Source of the DNA: Phycisphaerae bacterium
GTDB lineage: Bacteria; Planctomycetota; Phycisphaerae; Sedimentisphaerales; Anaerohalosphaeraceae
Assembly (NCBI GenBank): GCA_018052735.1
Contig: JAGPMT010000025.1
Location: 1 to 43,633 of the forward strand
Reading direction: 5' to 3'
Length of the DNA: 43,633 bases
Part shown: piece by piece, positions 7,673 to 16,804 of the stretch
Layout of the letters: every line of letters starts with the position of its first letter
Numbering within the stretch: the first letter of the stretch is position 1
The notes under the pieces: model-generated
What the model was told of the DNA's origin: nothing
What the model saw: the letters and a program-made list of their open reading frames with translations, nothing else
The model's database searches: none
Translations under genes and position numbers: made by a program

Positions 7673-8500
7673 CTAAAACTTCCAGCCGATGCCGGTGCCG
7701 ATAGCCCAGCCGTCGCCGGTGGCGGAAAATTCGGTTGTCCAATCCATATTGTTCCCGATCGGGAAAATGGCGCCGATAAATCCGCCGAAGCTGCTGTCTT
7801 CTTCAAGGTCAGCAGACTCTTTGTAAACCCAGCCCAAGTTATCTACTGATTTGTAATCATAGTCTCCATTGAGATAGTAATAAAAAGGTCCGCCGTAGAG
7901 TTTCCAGCATCCCATATCCACAGTGGGGCCTAAAGCCACCAGCAGATCAAAAGATTCGATGTCAATAGTGTCTTTCCATAAATAAGTTATTTCACCATCT
8001 TCAGAGCCTTTTTCGTCCCAGCTGGTGTCCAGCCAGTTCATTTGAGCGGAAAGACCCCATTTGACCTTGTCCTGTTCGGCAAATGTGAAGCGGGTACCCA
8101 ATCCCCAAGCAAAATCATTGTCAAAGTTTATACCGCCTTTCCATGAATCCCCGTCATCATAAACGGCATTCCCTTTCGTTTTGACGTCAGCCAGACCCAG
8201 TTGTGCATAGACTTCCCACCAATCTGCCAGGCCGTACCCGATTGCAATGTAGTGCCGCTGGGTCTTAAAATTTTTAAACTGGATTTTGCCTGCTCCTCCT
8301 TCGTCGAAGACACCAACGTCAAACCAAGCCCATTTCAGCGAGGTCTTTTCGAGGTCCATATCAGAGTAGGTGTAGTTGTACCCGAGATTCCATTGTCCCT
8401 GTTTCAGCTCAGCGGTTGGCGGGCCCATAAAGCCAACTGCCAATGCCCCGACACTCATCGACGCAACCAGCACTGCTAAAACAATCATTCCTTTGTTCAT
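7673..8500 (-). CDS. Outer-membrane beta-barrel protein, function unknown
   Basis: 275 residues. A clear signal peptide (MNKGMIVLAVLVASMSVGALA) is followed by alternating-residue, aromatic-rich strands typical of an 8 to 12-stranded barrel: QWNLGYNYTYSDMDL, HYIAIGYGLADWWEVYAQLG, NDFAWGLGTRFTFA, LYGGPFYYYLNGDY and FGGFIGAIFPIG. The last residue is Phe in IGWKF, matching the outer-membrane insertion signal. The start is supported by AAAGGAG and the gene has its own promoter and terminator, so it is monocistronic. It resembles OmpA/OprF-type N-terminal or autotransported barrels in shape only; no specific family was recognised and no substrate can be assigned. Confidence 0.8.
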   Translation of the reverse strand: MNKGMIVLAVLVASMSVGALAVGFMGPPTAELKQGQWNLGYNYTYSDMDLEKTSLKWAWFDVGVFDEGGAGKIQFKNFKTQRHYIAIGYGLADWWEVYAQLGLADVKTKGNAVYDDGDSWKGGINFDNDFAWGLGTRFTFAEQDKVKWGLSAQMNWLDTSWDEKGSEDGEITYLWKDTIDIESFDLLVALGPTVDMGCWKLYGGPFYYYLNGDYDYKSVDNLGWVYKESADLEEDSSFGGFIGAIFPIGNNMDWTTEFSATGDGWAIGTGIGWKF

Positions 8501-8554
8501 AACTACTCCTTTCTAAAAAAATTTTCCTGATAGATATTACCCGCCTATTTTGTA

Positions 8555-8582
8555 ATTATCGGTCTGCTGATTGGCATGTCAA
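8555..8582 (-). promoter_or_regulatory. Strong promoter of the outer-membrane barrel gene
   Basis: Minus strand perfect -35 TTGACA (8577-8582) and -10 GATAAT (8555-8560) with a 16-base spacer, about 50 bases before the ATG at 8500. An A-rich stretch just upstream (8583-8615) could serve as an UP element. Confidence 0.65.
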
Positions 8583-8674
8583 CAAAAAATAACAAAAAAA
8601 AATATACTATATATAATTTACCTGAAAACAGCAGTATTGTTTGCAGTCAGCCGGATATGGTGTGATAAAAGCCG

Positions 8675-8703
8675 TTTACAAGGGCAGCCAATCAAGGTAT
8701 GAT
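8675..8703 (+). promoter_or_regulatory. Putative uvrA promoter
   Basis: -35 TTTACA (8675-8680) and -10 TATGAT (8698-8703) with a 17-base spacer, leaving a leader of about 50 bases before the GTG at 8760. No LexA-type box of a kind I know was seen around it. Confidence 0.5.
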
Positions 8704-8759
8704 TACCTGTTTGTGTTAATCCCCGAAAAAAGGACTCTTTATAGGAATTACAAAAAGAC

Positions 8760-11612
8760 GTGAGTGAAGCCAAATACATCCGAATCACCGGTGCCTGTGA
8801 GCACAACCTCAAGAATATCAGCATTGATATCCCGAGGGACAAGCTGGTGGTGGTGACAGGGCTGAGCGGCTCGGGCAAAAGCTCGCTGGCGTTTGATACC
8901 ATTTATGCAGAAGGCCAGCGGAAGTATGTCGAATCGCTCAGCGCCTATGCACGGCAGTTTCTGGAGCAGATGCAGAAGCCGCAGGTGGAGCATATCGAGG
9001 GGCTTCCGCCGACAATTGCCATTGAGCAGCGCAGCGCCTCGAGCAATCCGCGTTCAACGGTGGCGACGACGACGGAGATATACGACTACTGCCGTCTTTT
9101 ATTTGCGCGTGCCGGCACGCCGCACTGCTGGATTTGCGGCAAGGTTATCAGCAGTCAGCACGCCACGCAGATTGTCGATTCCATTCTCCAATGGCCGGCT
9201 GAAACGCGGATTCAAATCTGTGCTCCCCTTATCAGCGGCCAGAAAGGAGAGCACAGGGATGTTTTTGTTCAGATTCAGCGGGAAGGATTTGTGCGGGTGC
9301 GTGTGGATAACCAGATTTATGATGCCAAAGCGGTGCCGCTGCTGGACAAGAACAAAAAGCACGATATTGCTGCTGTGGTGGACCGGCTGGTTTTAAAAGA
9401 GGGCATTCGCATCCGGCTGGCCGATTCGATTGAAACAGCCCTGAAAATCGGCGATGGGGTTGTGCTGGTGATGAAGCAGGAGCCGAGTGCGCAAAAAACC
9501 GAAGGAGGCAACGGGGGCTGGACGGATGTTGTTTACAGCGAAAAATATGCCTGTGTGGACCATCCGCAGGCGTCTTTAGCCGAGCTTAGCCCGCGTTTGT
9601 TCAGTTTCAACAGTCCCTATGGGGCCTGTCCGTCGTGTGACGGTCTGGGAACAATTCTCGAATTTGATCCGGACCTGATTGTGCCGGACAAAAGTGTTTC
9701 ACTTGAAAACGGGGCTATTGAGGCGTGGCGCAAAGGCGGAAAGCGGATGAATATTTATTATAACCGGCTGGTCAAGCGGTTCTGCCGCAATTTCAATATC
9801 GACAAGGCCGCGCCGTTCAGCGAAATCCCGGCCGATATCCGCAAGATTTTGATGTACGGAACCACGGACGCTGATGAAGCGGCCTATGGCGTCAGCTTTG
9901 AGGGTGTTATCCCCAATCTGGTGCACCGCTGGAAGCACACGACCAGCGAGTTTGTCAAGGAGCGTCTGCATGGGTATCTGTCCGAACAGCCGTGCAAGCA
10001 GTGCGGGGGGACGCGACTGCGGCCGGAGGCGGCTGCTGTGACGATTGGGGATAAAAATATTTGCGCAATCACGCGGATGAGCATCGATCAGGCGTACAGT
10101 TATTTTAAATCGCTGCGGCTGGATGAAGAGAAAACGCAGATCGCCGCCCAGCCGCTCAAGGAAATTCTGGCTCGGCTGAAATTTATGAAGGATGTAGGAT
10201 TGGGGTATCTGACCTTAGACCGCACCAGCCGCACGCTGAGCGGGGGAGAAGCCCAGCGGATTCGCTTGGCCACACAGGTCGGCAGCGGACTGGTCGGCTG
10301 CTGTTATGTTCTGGATGAGCCGACGATTGGACTGCACCGCCGCGACAATGACCGGCTGCTGGGCATTCTCAAGAAGCTGCGCGATATCGGCAATACCGTT
10401 CTGGTGGTAGAGCACGATGATGATGTCATCCGGTCGGCTGACCATATTATTGACATCGGTCCGGCTGCCGGCCGGCACGGGGGCGAGCTGGTTGCGGCCG
10501 GAACATTGGATGCTATCTGCCGCTGCGAGCGCTCGATTACCGGTCAGTATCTCAGCGGGGCCAAGCGCATCGAACTGCCGGCCCAGCGGCGAAAAGTGCT
10601 GATGAGCAACTGCATCGAGGTCCGCGGGGCCGAAGAGCATAATCTGAAGAATATAACGGTTAAATTTCCGCTGGGTGTGCTGACCTGTGTAACCGGCGTT
10701 TCCGGCTCGGGCAAGAGCACGCTGGTAACCGAAATTCTGCTCAAAGCCCTGAAGCGTCGTCTGTACGGCTCGCCCGAAAAACCCGGCCGGCATAAAAGCA
10801 TCAGCGGGATTAACCGGATCGATAAAGTAATTGAAATTGACCAGTCGCCTATCGGCCGCACTCCCCGCAGCAATCCGGCTACCTATACGGGTGTGTTTGA
10901 CCTGATCCGCCAGCTTTTTGCGATGACGCGAGAGGCCAAAATCCGCGGCTACAAGCCCGGCCGGTTCAGCTTTAATGTCAAAGGCGGGCGGTGCGAGCAC
11001 TGTCAGGGGCAGGGCACGAAAAAGATAGAAATGCATTTTCTGCCGGATGTGTTTGTGACCTGTCAGGAATGCAAGGGAACCCGCTATAATCCCGAAACGC
11101 TGCAGATCACCTATAAAGGAAAGAACATCGCCGAGGTGCTGGATATGCGGATTGACGATGCGCGGCAGTTCTTTGCCAACTTTCCCAAAATAGTGCGGCT
11201 GATAAAGGCCCTCTGCGATGTGGGGCTGGGGTATATGACGTTAGGCCAGTCCAGCACGACGCTGTCGGGCGGCGAAGCCCAGCGGGTGAAACTGGCGGCA
11301 GAATTGGGCAAGCCCGGCACCGGCCATACGCTGTACATTCTGGATGAGCCGACAACAGGGCTGCATTTTGCCGATATTCACAATCTGATGAATGTGCTGC
11401 GGCGGCTGACGGATATGGGCAATTCCGTGATTGTGATTGAGCATAATCTGGATGTTATCAAGATGGCCGATTATATCATTGACCTTGGCCCGGAGGGCGG
11501 CGAGGAGGGCGGACGGGTTATTGCGGCCGGCACGCCCGAGAAAATAATACAAAATGACCACAGCTATACGGCCCGCTATCTCAAAGAAAAACTGGCCGCT
11601 GAAAGGGGGTAA
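8760..11612 (+). CDS. uvrA: Excinuclease ABC subunit A
   Basis: 950 residues, starting with GTG. It has two ABC ATPase halves: Walker [10 protein letters not shown] (34-42) and GVSGSGKST (646-654), two LSGGEAQR signature motifs and the Walker B strings [10 protein letters not shown] and [10 protein letters not shown]. The DNA-reading zinc module is CEHC (745-748) and CQEC (768-771) separated by 19 residues. The first zinc site is C-V-D-H plus CPSC, with His in place of the more usual fourth Cys. It recognises bulky DNA lesions and loads UvrB in nucleotide excision repair. Full length, no lesions. AGGA lies 13 bases before the GTG, which is a loose fit, so the exact start is not certain. Confidence 0.97.
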   Translation: MSEAKYIRITGACEHNLKNISIDIPRDKLVVVTGLSGSGKSSLAFDTIYAEGQRKYVESLSAYARQFLEQMQKPQVEHIEGLPPTIAIEQRSASSNPRSTVATTTEIYDYCRLLFARAGTPHCWICGKVISSQHATQIVDSILQWPAETRIQICAPLISGQKGEHRDVFVQIQREGFVRVRVDNQIYDAKAVPLLDKNKKHDIAAVVDRLVLKEGIRIRLADSIETALKIGDGVVLVMKQEPSAQKTEGGNGGWTDVVYSEKYACVDHPQASLAELSPRLFSFNSPYGACPSCDGLGTILEFDPDLIVPDKSVSLENGAIEAWRKGGKRMNIYYNRLVKRFCRNFNIDKAAPFSEIPADIRKILMYGTTDADEAAYGVSFEGVIPNLVHRWKHTTSEFVKERLHGYLSEQPCKQCGGTRLRPEAAAVTIGDKNICAITRMSIDQAYSYFKSLRLDEEKTQIAAQPLKEILARLKFMKDVGLGYLTLDRTSRTLSGGEAQRIRLATQVGSGLVGCCYVLDEPTIGLHRRDNDRLLGILKKLRDIGNTVLVVEHDDDVIRSADHIIDIGPAAGRHGGELVAAGTLDAICRCERSITGQYLSGAKRIELPAQRRKVLMSNCIEVRGAEEHNLKNITVKFPLGVLTCVTGVSGSGKSTLVTEILLKALKRRLYGSPEKPGRHKSISGINRIDKVIEIDQSPIGRTPRSNPATYTGVFDLIRQLFAMTREAKIRGYKPGRFSFNVKGGRCEHCQGQGTKKIEMHFLPDVFVTCQECKGTRYNPETLQITYKGKNIAEVLDMRIDDARQFFANFPKIVRLIKALCDVGLGYMTLGQSSTTLSGGEAQRVKLAAELGKPGTGHTLYILDEPTTGLHFADIHNLMNVLRRLTDMGNSVIVIEHNLDVIKMADYIIDLGPEGGEEGGRVIAAGTPEKIIQNDHSYTARYLKEKLAAERG

Positions 11613-11655
11613 GCCGTTTTCTGCCGGCCGACTCTGTCAGGACACCGAAACACCC

Positions 11656-12990
11656 ATGTCGCATCAACAAAAACTTCCATTCATTGGCCTGTACCAGCGC
11701 TGTTGGGACTCGATACGAACGACCTTCCGGTCGCTGCGGTATCGCAATTACCGCCTGTTTTTCATCGGCCAAGGTCTTTCTCTTGTCGGCACGTGGATGC
11801 AGCAGGTGGCCGTCAGCTGGCTGGTGTACCGGCTGAGTCATTCGGCCGTTGCGCTGGGGGCCGTTGCTTTTGCGGGGCAGGCGCCTGTTTTTCTTCTGGC
11901 GCCGGTCGGCGGCATCACAGCTGACCGCTGCAGCAAGCACCGCATTCTGCTGCTGACGCAGATGCTTTCCATGGTGCAGGCTGCGGTGCTGTCGGTTCTG
12001 GTTTTGAGCGGGACTGTGCAGGTCTGGCAGATTGGGCTGCTGAGTCTGATGCTGGGAACCATTAATGCATTTGATATGCCGACGCGCCATGCCTTTGTTA
12101 TCGAGATGATTGAAGACAGCGGCGATCTGGGCAATGCCATCGCATTGAATTCCTCGATGTTCAACGGGGCTCGGCTGGCAGGGCCTGCGCTGGCAGGCGT
12201 GATTATTTCCATTTTCGGCGAAAGCCTCTGTTTTGTGCTCAATGCTGTCAGTTATCTGGCGGTTATTCTATCCCTTTTGAAGATGCAGATAGGCCGTTTT
12301 GAACCGCCGTCAAAGCCGGTTCATCCTGTTGCACAGCTCAAGGCCGGATTTGCCTATGCCTATCGATTTACCCCTGTTCGCGATGTTATCGGATTTATTG
12401 CAGCAATGAGTCTGGTTGGCATGCCCTATGCTGTACTGCTGCCGGTTTTGGCCAAAACCGTTCTGGGCGGCGGACCGCAGACATATGGTCTTTTAATCGG
12501 GTCCGCCGGAGCCGGAGCGCTGTTCGGCGCTCTTTATATGGCGTGGCGGAAAACCGTTCGGGGCTTGGGCCGGATACTGGTTTTCGGCGGCTCGCTGTTT
12601 GGGGGCTCGCTACTGGTGCTTTCGGCAGCCGAATCCGCGGGATTTTCAATGGCTTTGCTGCTGCTGTGCGGATTTGGGATGATGGTCTTGATGGCCGGCT
12701 GCAATACGATTCTTCAAACGATGGTTGATGACAGCAAGCGGGGGATAGTGATGAGCATCTATATGATGGCGCTGATTGGGATGGCACCGCTGGGGAGTCT
12801 GGCGGCCGGTTTTATGGCACATCGGCTGGGGCTGCATCTGACCTTGCTGATGGGGGGATTGTTGTGCCTTCTGGCCAGCGGGCTGTTTGCCCTGCGGCTG
12901 CCGCGGCTGCGGGGGATAGTCCGTCCGGTCTATGTTGAAAAAGGAATCATCACAGAAACGGCCGGCAGAGTTCAAGACGCCGGTGAGTAG
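11656..12990 (+). CDS. MFS exporter of the EntS/MFS_3 (DHA3) type
   Basis: 444 residues with about 12 membrane segments. The N-terminal RNYRLFFIGQGLSLVGTWMQ followed by VAVSWLVYRLSHSAVALG is the hallmark of the DHA3/EntS branch of the major facilitator superfamily, proton-driven exporters of siderophores, drugs or other small molecules. An in-frame ATG at 11554 overlaps the end of uvrA by 59 bases and adds 34 non-hydrophobic residues; I prefer the ATG at 11656 (MSHQQKLP), 43 bases after uvrA, although its ribosome site (AGGA 14 bases upstream) is weak. Likely cotranscribed with uvrA. Substrate unknown. Confidence 0.85.
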   Translation: MSHQQKLPFIGLYQRCWDSIRTTFRSLRYRNYRLFFIGQGLSLVGTWMQQVAVSWLVYRLSHSAVALGAVAFAGQAPVFLLAPVGGITADRCSKHRILLLTQMLSMVQAAVLSVLVLSGTVQVWQIGLLSLMLGTINAFDMPTRHAFVIEMIEDSGDLGNAIALNSSMFNGARLAGPALAGVIISIFGESLCFVLNAVSYLAVILSLLKMQIGRFEPPSKPVHPVAQLKAGFAYAYRFTPVRDVIGFIAAMSLVGMPYAVLLPVLAKTVLGGGPQTYGLLIGSAGAGALFGALYMAWRKTVRGLGRILVFGGSLFGGSLLVLSAAESAGFSMALLLLCGFGMMVLMAGCNTILQTMVDDSKRGIVMSIYMMALIGMAPLGSLAAGFMAHRLGLHLTLLMGGLLCLLASGLFALRLPRLRGIVRPVYVEKGIITETAGRVQDAGE

Positions 12991-13354
12991 GCACAAGACA
13001 AAACAGCAGAGCGGGCAATTGGAAGTCTCACGAAATCCAGAGTTGGGGATCGTTTTAGTGCAGCGTCCGATAACTTAATGTCAGCTGTATCTCCGTAAAA
13101 ATACGGACGGAAATTTGTAAGACACTTCCCCTCAAATCTGTTTAACAATACCGAAAATTTATCTAAAAGCGGTTTTTTCATTAAGCCGCAGGGTTTCTTT
13201 GTCGAGACCAATAGCAGTTTTCGCTGTTTGTTGCCATAATTGGTATGGTAATGTTTTTGCAGGGCTGACCAGAGAGGTGTGGAATAACCGCCGGCAAATA
13301 ATGGATTTAGAAACGGCTATGAAATCAAATTGCTTACAAATCGAACAGGTACAA
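12991..13354. other. Intergenic stretch before the yfiR-like gene
   Basis: 364 bases without a convincing gene. Visible structure: a small hairpin CCGTA-AAAA-TACGG near 13095, a GCGG/CCGC pair with a T-rich loop near 13169-13188 that could be a weak terminator, and an ACCAAT/ATTGGT pair about 30 bases apart around 13206-13244. I looked for a cyclic-di-GMP (GEMM) riboswitch because of the downstream YfiR homologue and did not find its core. No clear -35/-10 pair was seen. Confidence 0.4.
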
Positions 13355-14050
13355 ATGTCTTTCAGCCGTTTTTTATGGAAAAGTACTGCTGCGGCTTGTT
13401 GGTTTTCTGTTTTGCTGACGGTTATCGTCGGCTCGGTTCAAGCCGTTGTCCAGCCGCCGGCAGCAATCACGGCAGATTTAAATAATAAGGGTGCCCAATC
13501 GATTGAGTACAAGGTAAAAGCGGCCTTTATCTATAACTTCACAAAGTTTACGGTTTGGCCGCCGGAAAAACATCAGGCATCTTCGGAACAGCAGAATGGT
13601 CAAGCAAGTCAGACCAAGCCGCTGTTTATCGGTATTTTAGGAAAAAATCCATTCGAAGATGCCTTTGTGCCTATATTGAACAAGGATGTCGGCCGCCGCA
13701 TGGAACTGGTGGAAATCGGCAGCTTTGCGGAGTTTCAGCGTTCTTACGGCCGCCGTTCCGATGCGCTGGATGCCTACCGCAAAGCCAATGAGCAGACGCT
13801 TGCGAAATGCGATGTTTTGTTCATCTGCGACAGCGAAAAATCCTTTGTCAGTGAACTGATTACTCTGACAGCCGGCCGGAGTATTCTGACTGTCAGCGAT
13901 ATGGCGAATTTTATCAGCAACGGCGGGATGATTTCTTTTGTAAAGGAGGACAACAAAGTCCGATTTGAAGTAAATCTCAAAGCCGCCCAGAAGGAGAATC
14001 TCAAAATCGGCTCGCAGCTGCTCGGTTTGGCCCGACAGGTACACCAGTAA
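13355..14050 (+). CDS. YfiR family (DUF4154) periplasmic protein
   Basis: 231 residues from the ATG at 13355. A signal peptide (MSFSRFLWKSTAAACWFSVL onward, ending near VGSVQA) is followed by the family pattern: EYKVKAAFIYNFTKFTVWP, FIGILGKNPF, CDVLFICDSE, ILTVSDMANFISNGGMISFV and a closing KIGSQLLGLARQV. In Pseudomonas, YfiR is a periplasmic repressor that binds the outer domain of the diguanylate cyclase YfiN. Here the next gene, 56 bases on, is a histidine kinase with a YfiN-like sensor domain, so this protein is predicted to be its periplasmic regulator. In-frame ATGs at 13301 and 13319 would lengthen the N-terminus but have no ribosome site and fit a signal peptide less well. Confidence 0.85.
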   Translation: MSFSRFLWKSTAAACWFSVLLTVIVGSVQAVVQPPAAITADLNNKGAQSIEYKVKAAFIYNFTKFTVWPPEKHQASSEQQNGQASQTKPLFIGILGKNPFEDAFVPILNKDVGRRMELVEIGSFAEFQRSYGRRSDALDAYRKANEQTLAKCDVLFICDSEKSFVSELITLTAGRSILTVSDMANFISNGGMISFVKEDNKVRFEVNLKAAQKENLKIGSQLLGLARQVHQ

Positions 14051-14106
14051 CATCTGTGCATTCAGCAGGGAGACAATTCATCTGACACTTTAAGTCTTTG
14101 CAGGAT

Positions 14107-16128
14107 ATGAAAAAGCTGGTTATTCATACGATTCGGAAAAAGCTGATTGGCATCATTATGACCATCTGCGTGGTGTGTCTGGTGATGTCCGGCGCCGCAT
14201 TCAGTCTATGGAGCTATATTTCGTTTCGCAATGAGATGATTTCCAGTATGACGGTGCAGGCGGAAATGACTGCCGGTCATTGTTCGGCTGCGCTTGCTTT
14301 TGATGATGCAGCGCATGCCGAAAAAATCCTGGCCTCCTTTGCAGCCAAACCCTCCATTGTAAGCTGCTGCATTTACAATGCGCAGGGGAAGCATTTTGCA
14401 GCGTACATTCGCAAAGATTTTGCGGATCATCATACTGCCGTGACGCTTCAAAACGAAGGGCATCGTATCGACAAGGGCTATTTGCAGATATTTATGCCGA
14501 TCGTTCTTGACGGGGAAAAAATCGGCACGGTGGTGCTGGTTTCCAACCTTGAACCGCTGAAGGCAAATTTCCGGAACAGCGGCTTTATTATTGCAGCGGT
14601 TACCATTGCTGCGGCACTTGGCGGGTATCTGCTGGCGCGAAAATTCCAGCAGATTGTGTCCAAGCCGATACTGGAGCTGGCAGCTTTGGCGCGTGCTGTC
14701 CGTGAAAAGCGGGATTATACGCAGCGGGCTGCCAGCATATCCCAAGATGAAATAGGTATTCTGACCGAAGCATTTAACCAAATGCTGGATGAAATTCAGA
14801 AGGAGATGGAGGATCGCATCAAGGCGCAGAACGAGCTGATCCAGCATCGCGACCAGCTGGAGGAGATGGTCGCCGAGCGGACCAGTGAGCTGAAATCTGC
14901 CAATTACAATCTGGCAATGGCGGTTGAAAAGGCCAATCTGATGGCTCGTCAGGCGCAGGAAGCCAACCGGGTCAAGAGCGAATTCTTGGCCAATATGAGC
15001 CATGAAATCCGGACGCCGATGAATGCCATTATCGGCTTCAGCGAGCTGCTGATTGAAGAACCGCTCGATGAGCAGCAGCGGTCCTTTGTGCAGACCATAC
15101 TCAACAGCGGCCAGAACCTGCTTCGGATCATCAATGATATTCTGGACTTTTCCAAGATTGAGGCCGGCAAGCTTCAGACGGAAATCATCGAATGTGATCT
15201 GCAGGGGTTCTTGGGCGACATCGAATCGCTCTTTAGTCCAGCGGCTCGGGAAAAGGGCGTTGATTTCAAGGTGCTCTGCTGCGATGAACTGCCGGTCAAA
15301 ATCTATACCGACCCCATTCGTCTGCGTCAGTGTCTGCTGAATCTGTGCAGCAATGCCCTGAAGTTTACCGCCCAGGGGCATGTTTATGTCAATGTATCCA
15401 CCGAGCGCGACGGGAAGAAGGATTTCATCCGCTTTGATGTGGAAGATACCGGCATTGGCATTCCCAAGGACAAGCTCAATGCGATTTTTGAAGCGTTTAC
15501 ACAGGCCGACAACAGCACGACCCGCAAATTCGGTGGCACCGGTCTGGGGCTGACGATTACCCGCCAGCTGACCCATTTGCTGGGCGGCGATATTACCGTC
15601 CGCAGCGAAGAAGGCCGCGGCTCTGTCTTTACGATGCGTCTGCCGATAGGGACCTGCTCTAAAAAACCGGCTATTGAACCGTATCCGGTACTGAATGAAA
15701 TGGCCGCTCTGTCCGAAGCGGCTGCTCAGCCGCCTGCTCCGGATCCGGCCGGTCGGATATTGGTGGCTGAAGATGCTGTTGCCAACCAGAAGCTGATAAC
15801 TATCCTTCTGGAGCGCAAAGGCCATAAAGTTACGCTTGTTGAAAACGGCCAGCAGGCCATTGAAGCGGTTCAGAAGAACAGTTTTGACCTGATTTTTATG
15901 GATATGCTGATGCCGGTTATGAGCGGCTACGAAGCCGTGCGTCAGCTGCGGGCGGCCGGGTGCACTCTGCCGATTATTGCGCTGACGGCCAATGCGATGA
16001 GCGACGACGAAAAGAAATGCCTGCAGTGCGGCTGCGATGAGTATATTTCAAAGCCCATCAACCGCCAGAAACTGGATGCCCTCCTGACGAAATACCTCCG
16101 CCAGCCAGCCGTCGAAAGCCGGTCCTGA
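14107..16128 (+). CDS. CHASE8-type hybrid sensor histidine kinase
   Basis: 673 residues from ATG. Order: membrane segment 13-36; periplasmic CHASE8-like domain about 37-155 ([20 protein letters not shown], then [20 protein letters not shown]); membrane segment 156-178; HAMP 179-232; coiled coil to 290; HisKA with phospho-accepting His299 in [12 protein letters not shown]; HATPase with [16 protein letters not shown] and GGTGLGLTI; receiver domain about 545-660 with Asp599 in FMDMLMP and the conserved Lys in SKPIN. It should autophosphorylate at His299 and pass phosphate to its own receiver; no Hpt domain or separate regulator is nearby. CHASE8 is best known from YfiN diguanylate cyclases, so its pairing with a kinase beside yfiR is notable. 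The start is unsure: the ATG has AGGA almost touching it, and a TTG at 14098 is possible. Confidence 0.93.
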   Translation: MKKLVIHTIRKKLIGIIMTICVVCLVMSGAAFSLWSYISFRNEMISSMTVQAEMTAGHCSAALAFDDAAHAEKILASFAAKPSIVSCCIYNAQGKHFAAYIRKDFADHHTAVTLQNEGHRIDKGYLQIFMPIVLDGEKIGTVVLVSNLEPLKANFRNSGFIIAAVTIAAALGGYLLARKFQQIVSKPILELAALARAVREKRDYTQRAASISQDEIGILTEAFNQMLDEIQKEMEDRIKAQNELIQHRDQLEEMVAERTSELKSANYNLAMAVEKANLMARQAQEANRVKSEFLANMSHEIRTPMNAIIGFSELLIEEPLDEQQRSFVQTILNSGQNLLRIINDILDFSKIEAGKLQTEIIECDLQGFLGDIESLFSPAAREKGVDFKVLCCDELPVKIYTDPIRLRQCLLNLCSNALKFTAQGHVYVNVSTERDGKKDFIRFDVEDTGIGIPKDKLNAIFEAFTQADNSTTRKFGGTGLGLTITRQLTHLLGGDITVRSEEGRGSVFTMRLPIGTCSKKPAIEPYPVLNEMAALSEAAAQPPAPDPAGRILVAEDAVANQKLITILLERKGHKVTLVENGQQAIEAVQKNSFDLIFMDMLMPVMSGYEAVRQLRAAGCTLPIIALTANAMSDDEKKCLQCGCDEYISKPINRQKLDALLTKYLRQPAVESRS

Positions 16129-16296
16129 TGACACGATGCCTGCCAGACAGCGACAGAGACTTACGATGACGACCTATAAACAGTGCTTTATGCTTCTTTA
16201 ACCTTCCTGCAACTGATTCGCCATACGCTTCTTCCCGATAGGGATGTTGGGTTTATTTTTCATTTACAAAATGCATTATTCGGAGGTGTAATATCC

Positions 16297-16360
16297 TGTA
16301 ATGTTTTTAATCAAAATTAAATAAAATATAGTTGACATTACAAGGTATGTGTTACATAAT
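16297..16360 (+). promoter_or_regulatory. padR promoter with overlapping dyads
   Basis: Perfect -35 TTGACA (16332-16337) and -10 CATAAT (16355-16360) with a 17-base spacer. The spacer carries ACAT-N8-ATGT (16335-16350) and ATGT-GTT-ACAT (16347-16357), which share the ATGT/ACAT halves known from PadR operators. In addition TGTAATG (16297-16303) is the inverse complement of CATTACA (16336-16342). Autorepression by the PadR protein is likely. The stretch 16129-16296 upstream shows no gene. Confidence 0.6.
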
Positions 16361-16402
16361 ATATAAAGCAATATAATAATCTTTGTTTTCAGGAGAAAAT
16401 CA

Positions 16403-16747
16403 ATGAAATTTGAACGGGAACTATTGAAGGGCGTTGCGCCAGTGGTGGTCCTTGAAATTCTAAGCCGCGGTAAAATGTACGGTTATGAACTGAGCGAGGC
16501 CCTTGAACAGCGAAGCCGGGGTATTTTGACACTTGGCCGGGGTACGCTGTATCCCCTGCTGTATAATCTGGAGGCCAAAGGTCTGATTGCCGCCGAATGG
16601 GAGGAAAGCAAATCCGCCCGCAAACGGCGGTATTACTCCATCACCAGCAGCGGCAAGGCAGAACTAGCCGCCAAAAAGGAGCAGTGGATGGCGTTGCAGC
16701 AGGGCATCAATCTGGTGTTTGGACTGGGCAGCTTAAGTCCGGCATAG
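16403..16747 (+). CDS. PadR family transcriptional regulator
   Basis: 114 residues, a one-domain (subfamily 2 size) PadR. Typical strings: VLEILSRGKMYGYELSEALE, TLGRGTLYPLLYNLEAKGLI and ARKRRYYSITSSGKAEL, covering the winged helix and wing, then a C-terminal dimerisation helix. AGGAG precedes the ATG. It binds as a dimer and usually represses a membrane protein or exporter gene next to it; here the next gene 57 bases downstream is a single-pass membrane protein. Ligand unknown. Confidence 0.93.
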   Translation: MKFERELLKGVAPVVVLEILSRGKMYGYELSEALEQRSRGILTLGRGTLYPLLYNLEAKGLIAAEWEESKSARKRRYYSITSSGKAELAAKKEQWMALQQGINLVFGLGSLSPA

Positions 16748-16804
16748 TTTGGCTGGCACGGTCAAGCTCTGCTTGGCCGTGGGGATAAAACGCAGGAGTC
16801 AAAC

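Noticed and set aside
13199-13354. TTG start extending the YfiR-like protein by 52 residues
   Set aside because: No ribosome site, and it would bury the signal peptide that begins at 13355.
13012-13354. Cyclic-di-GMP riboswitch before the yfiR-like gene
   Set aside because: Looked for the GEMM core; only unrelated small dyads are present.
14206-15825. 539-codon minus-strand open frame opposite the histidine kinase
   Set aside because: The plus strand carries all kinase motifs in order. The antisense frame has no recognisable domains and reflects codon bias.
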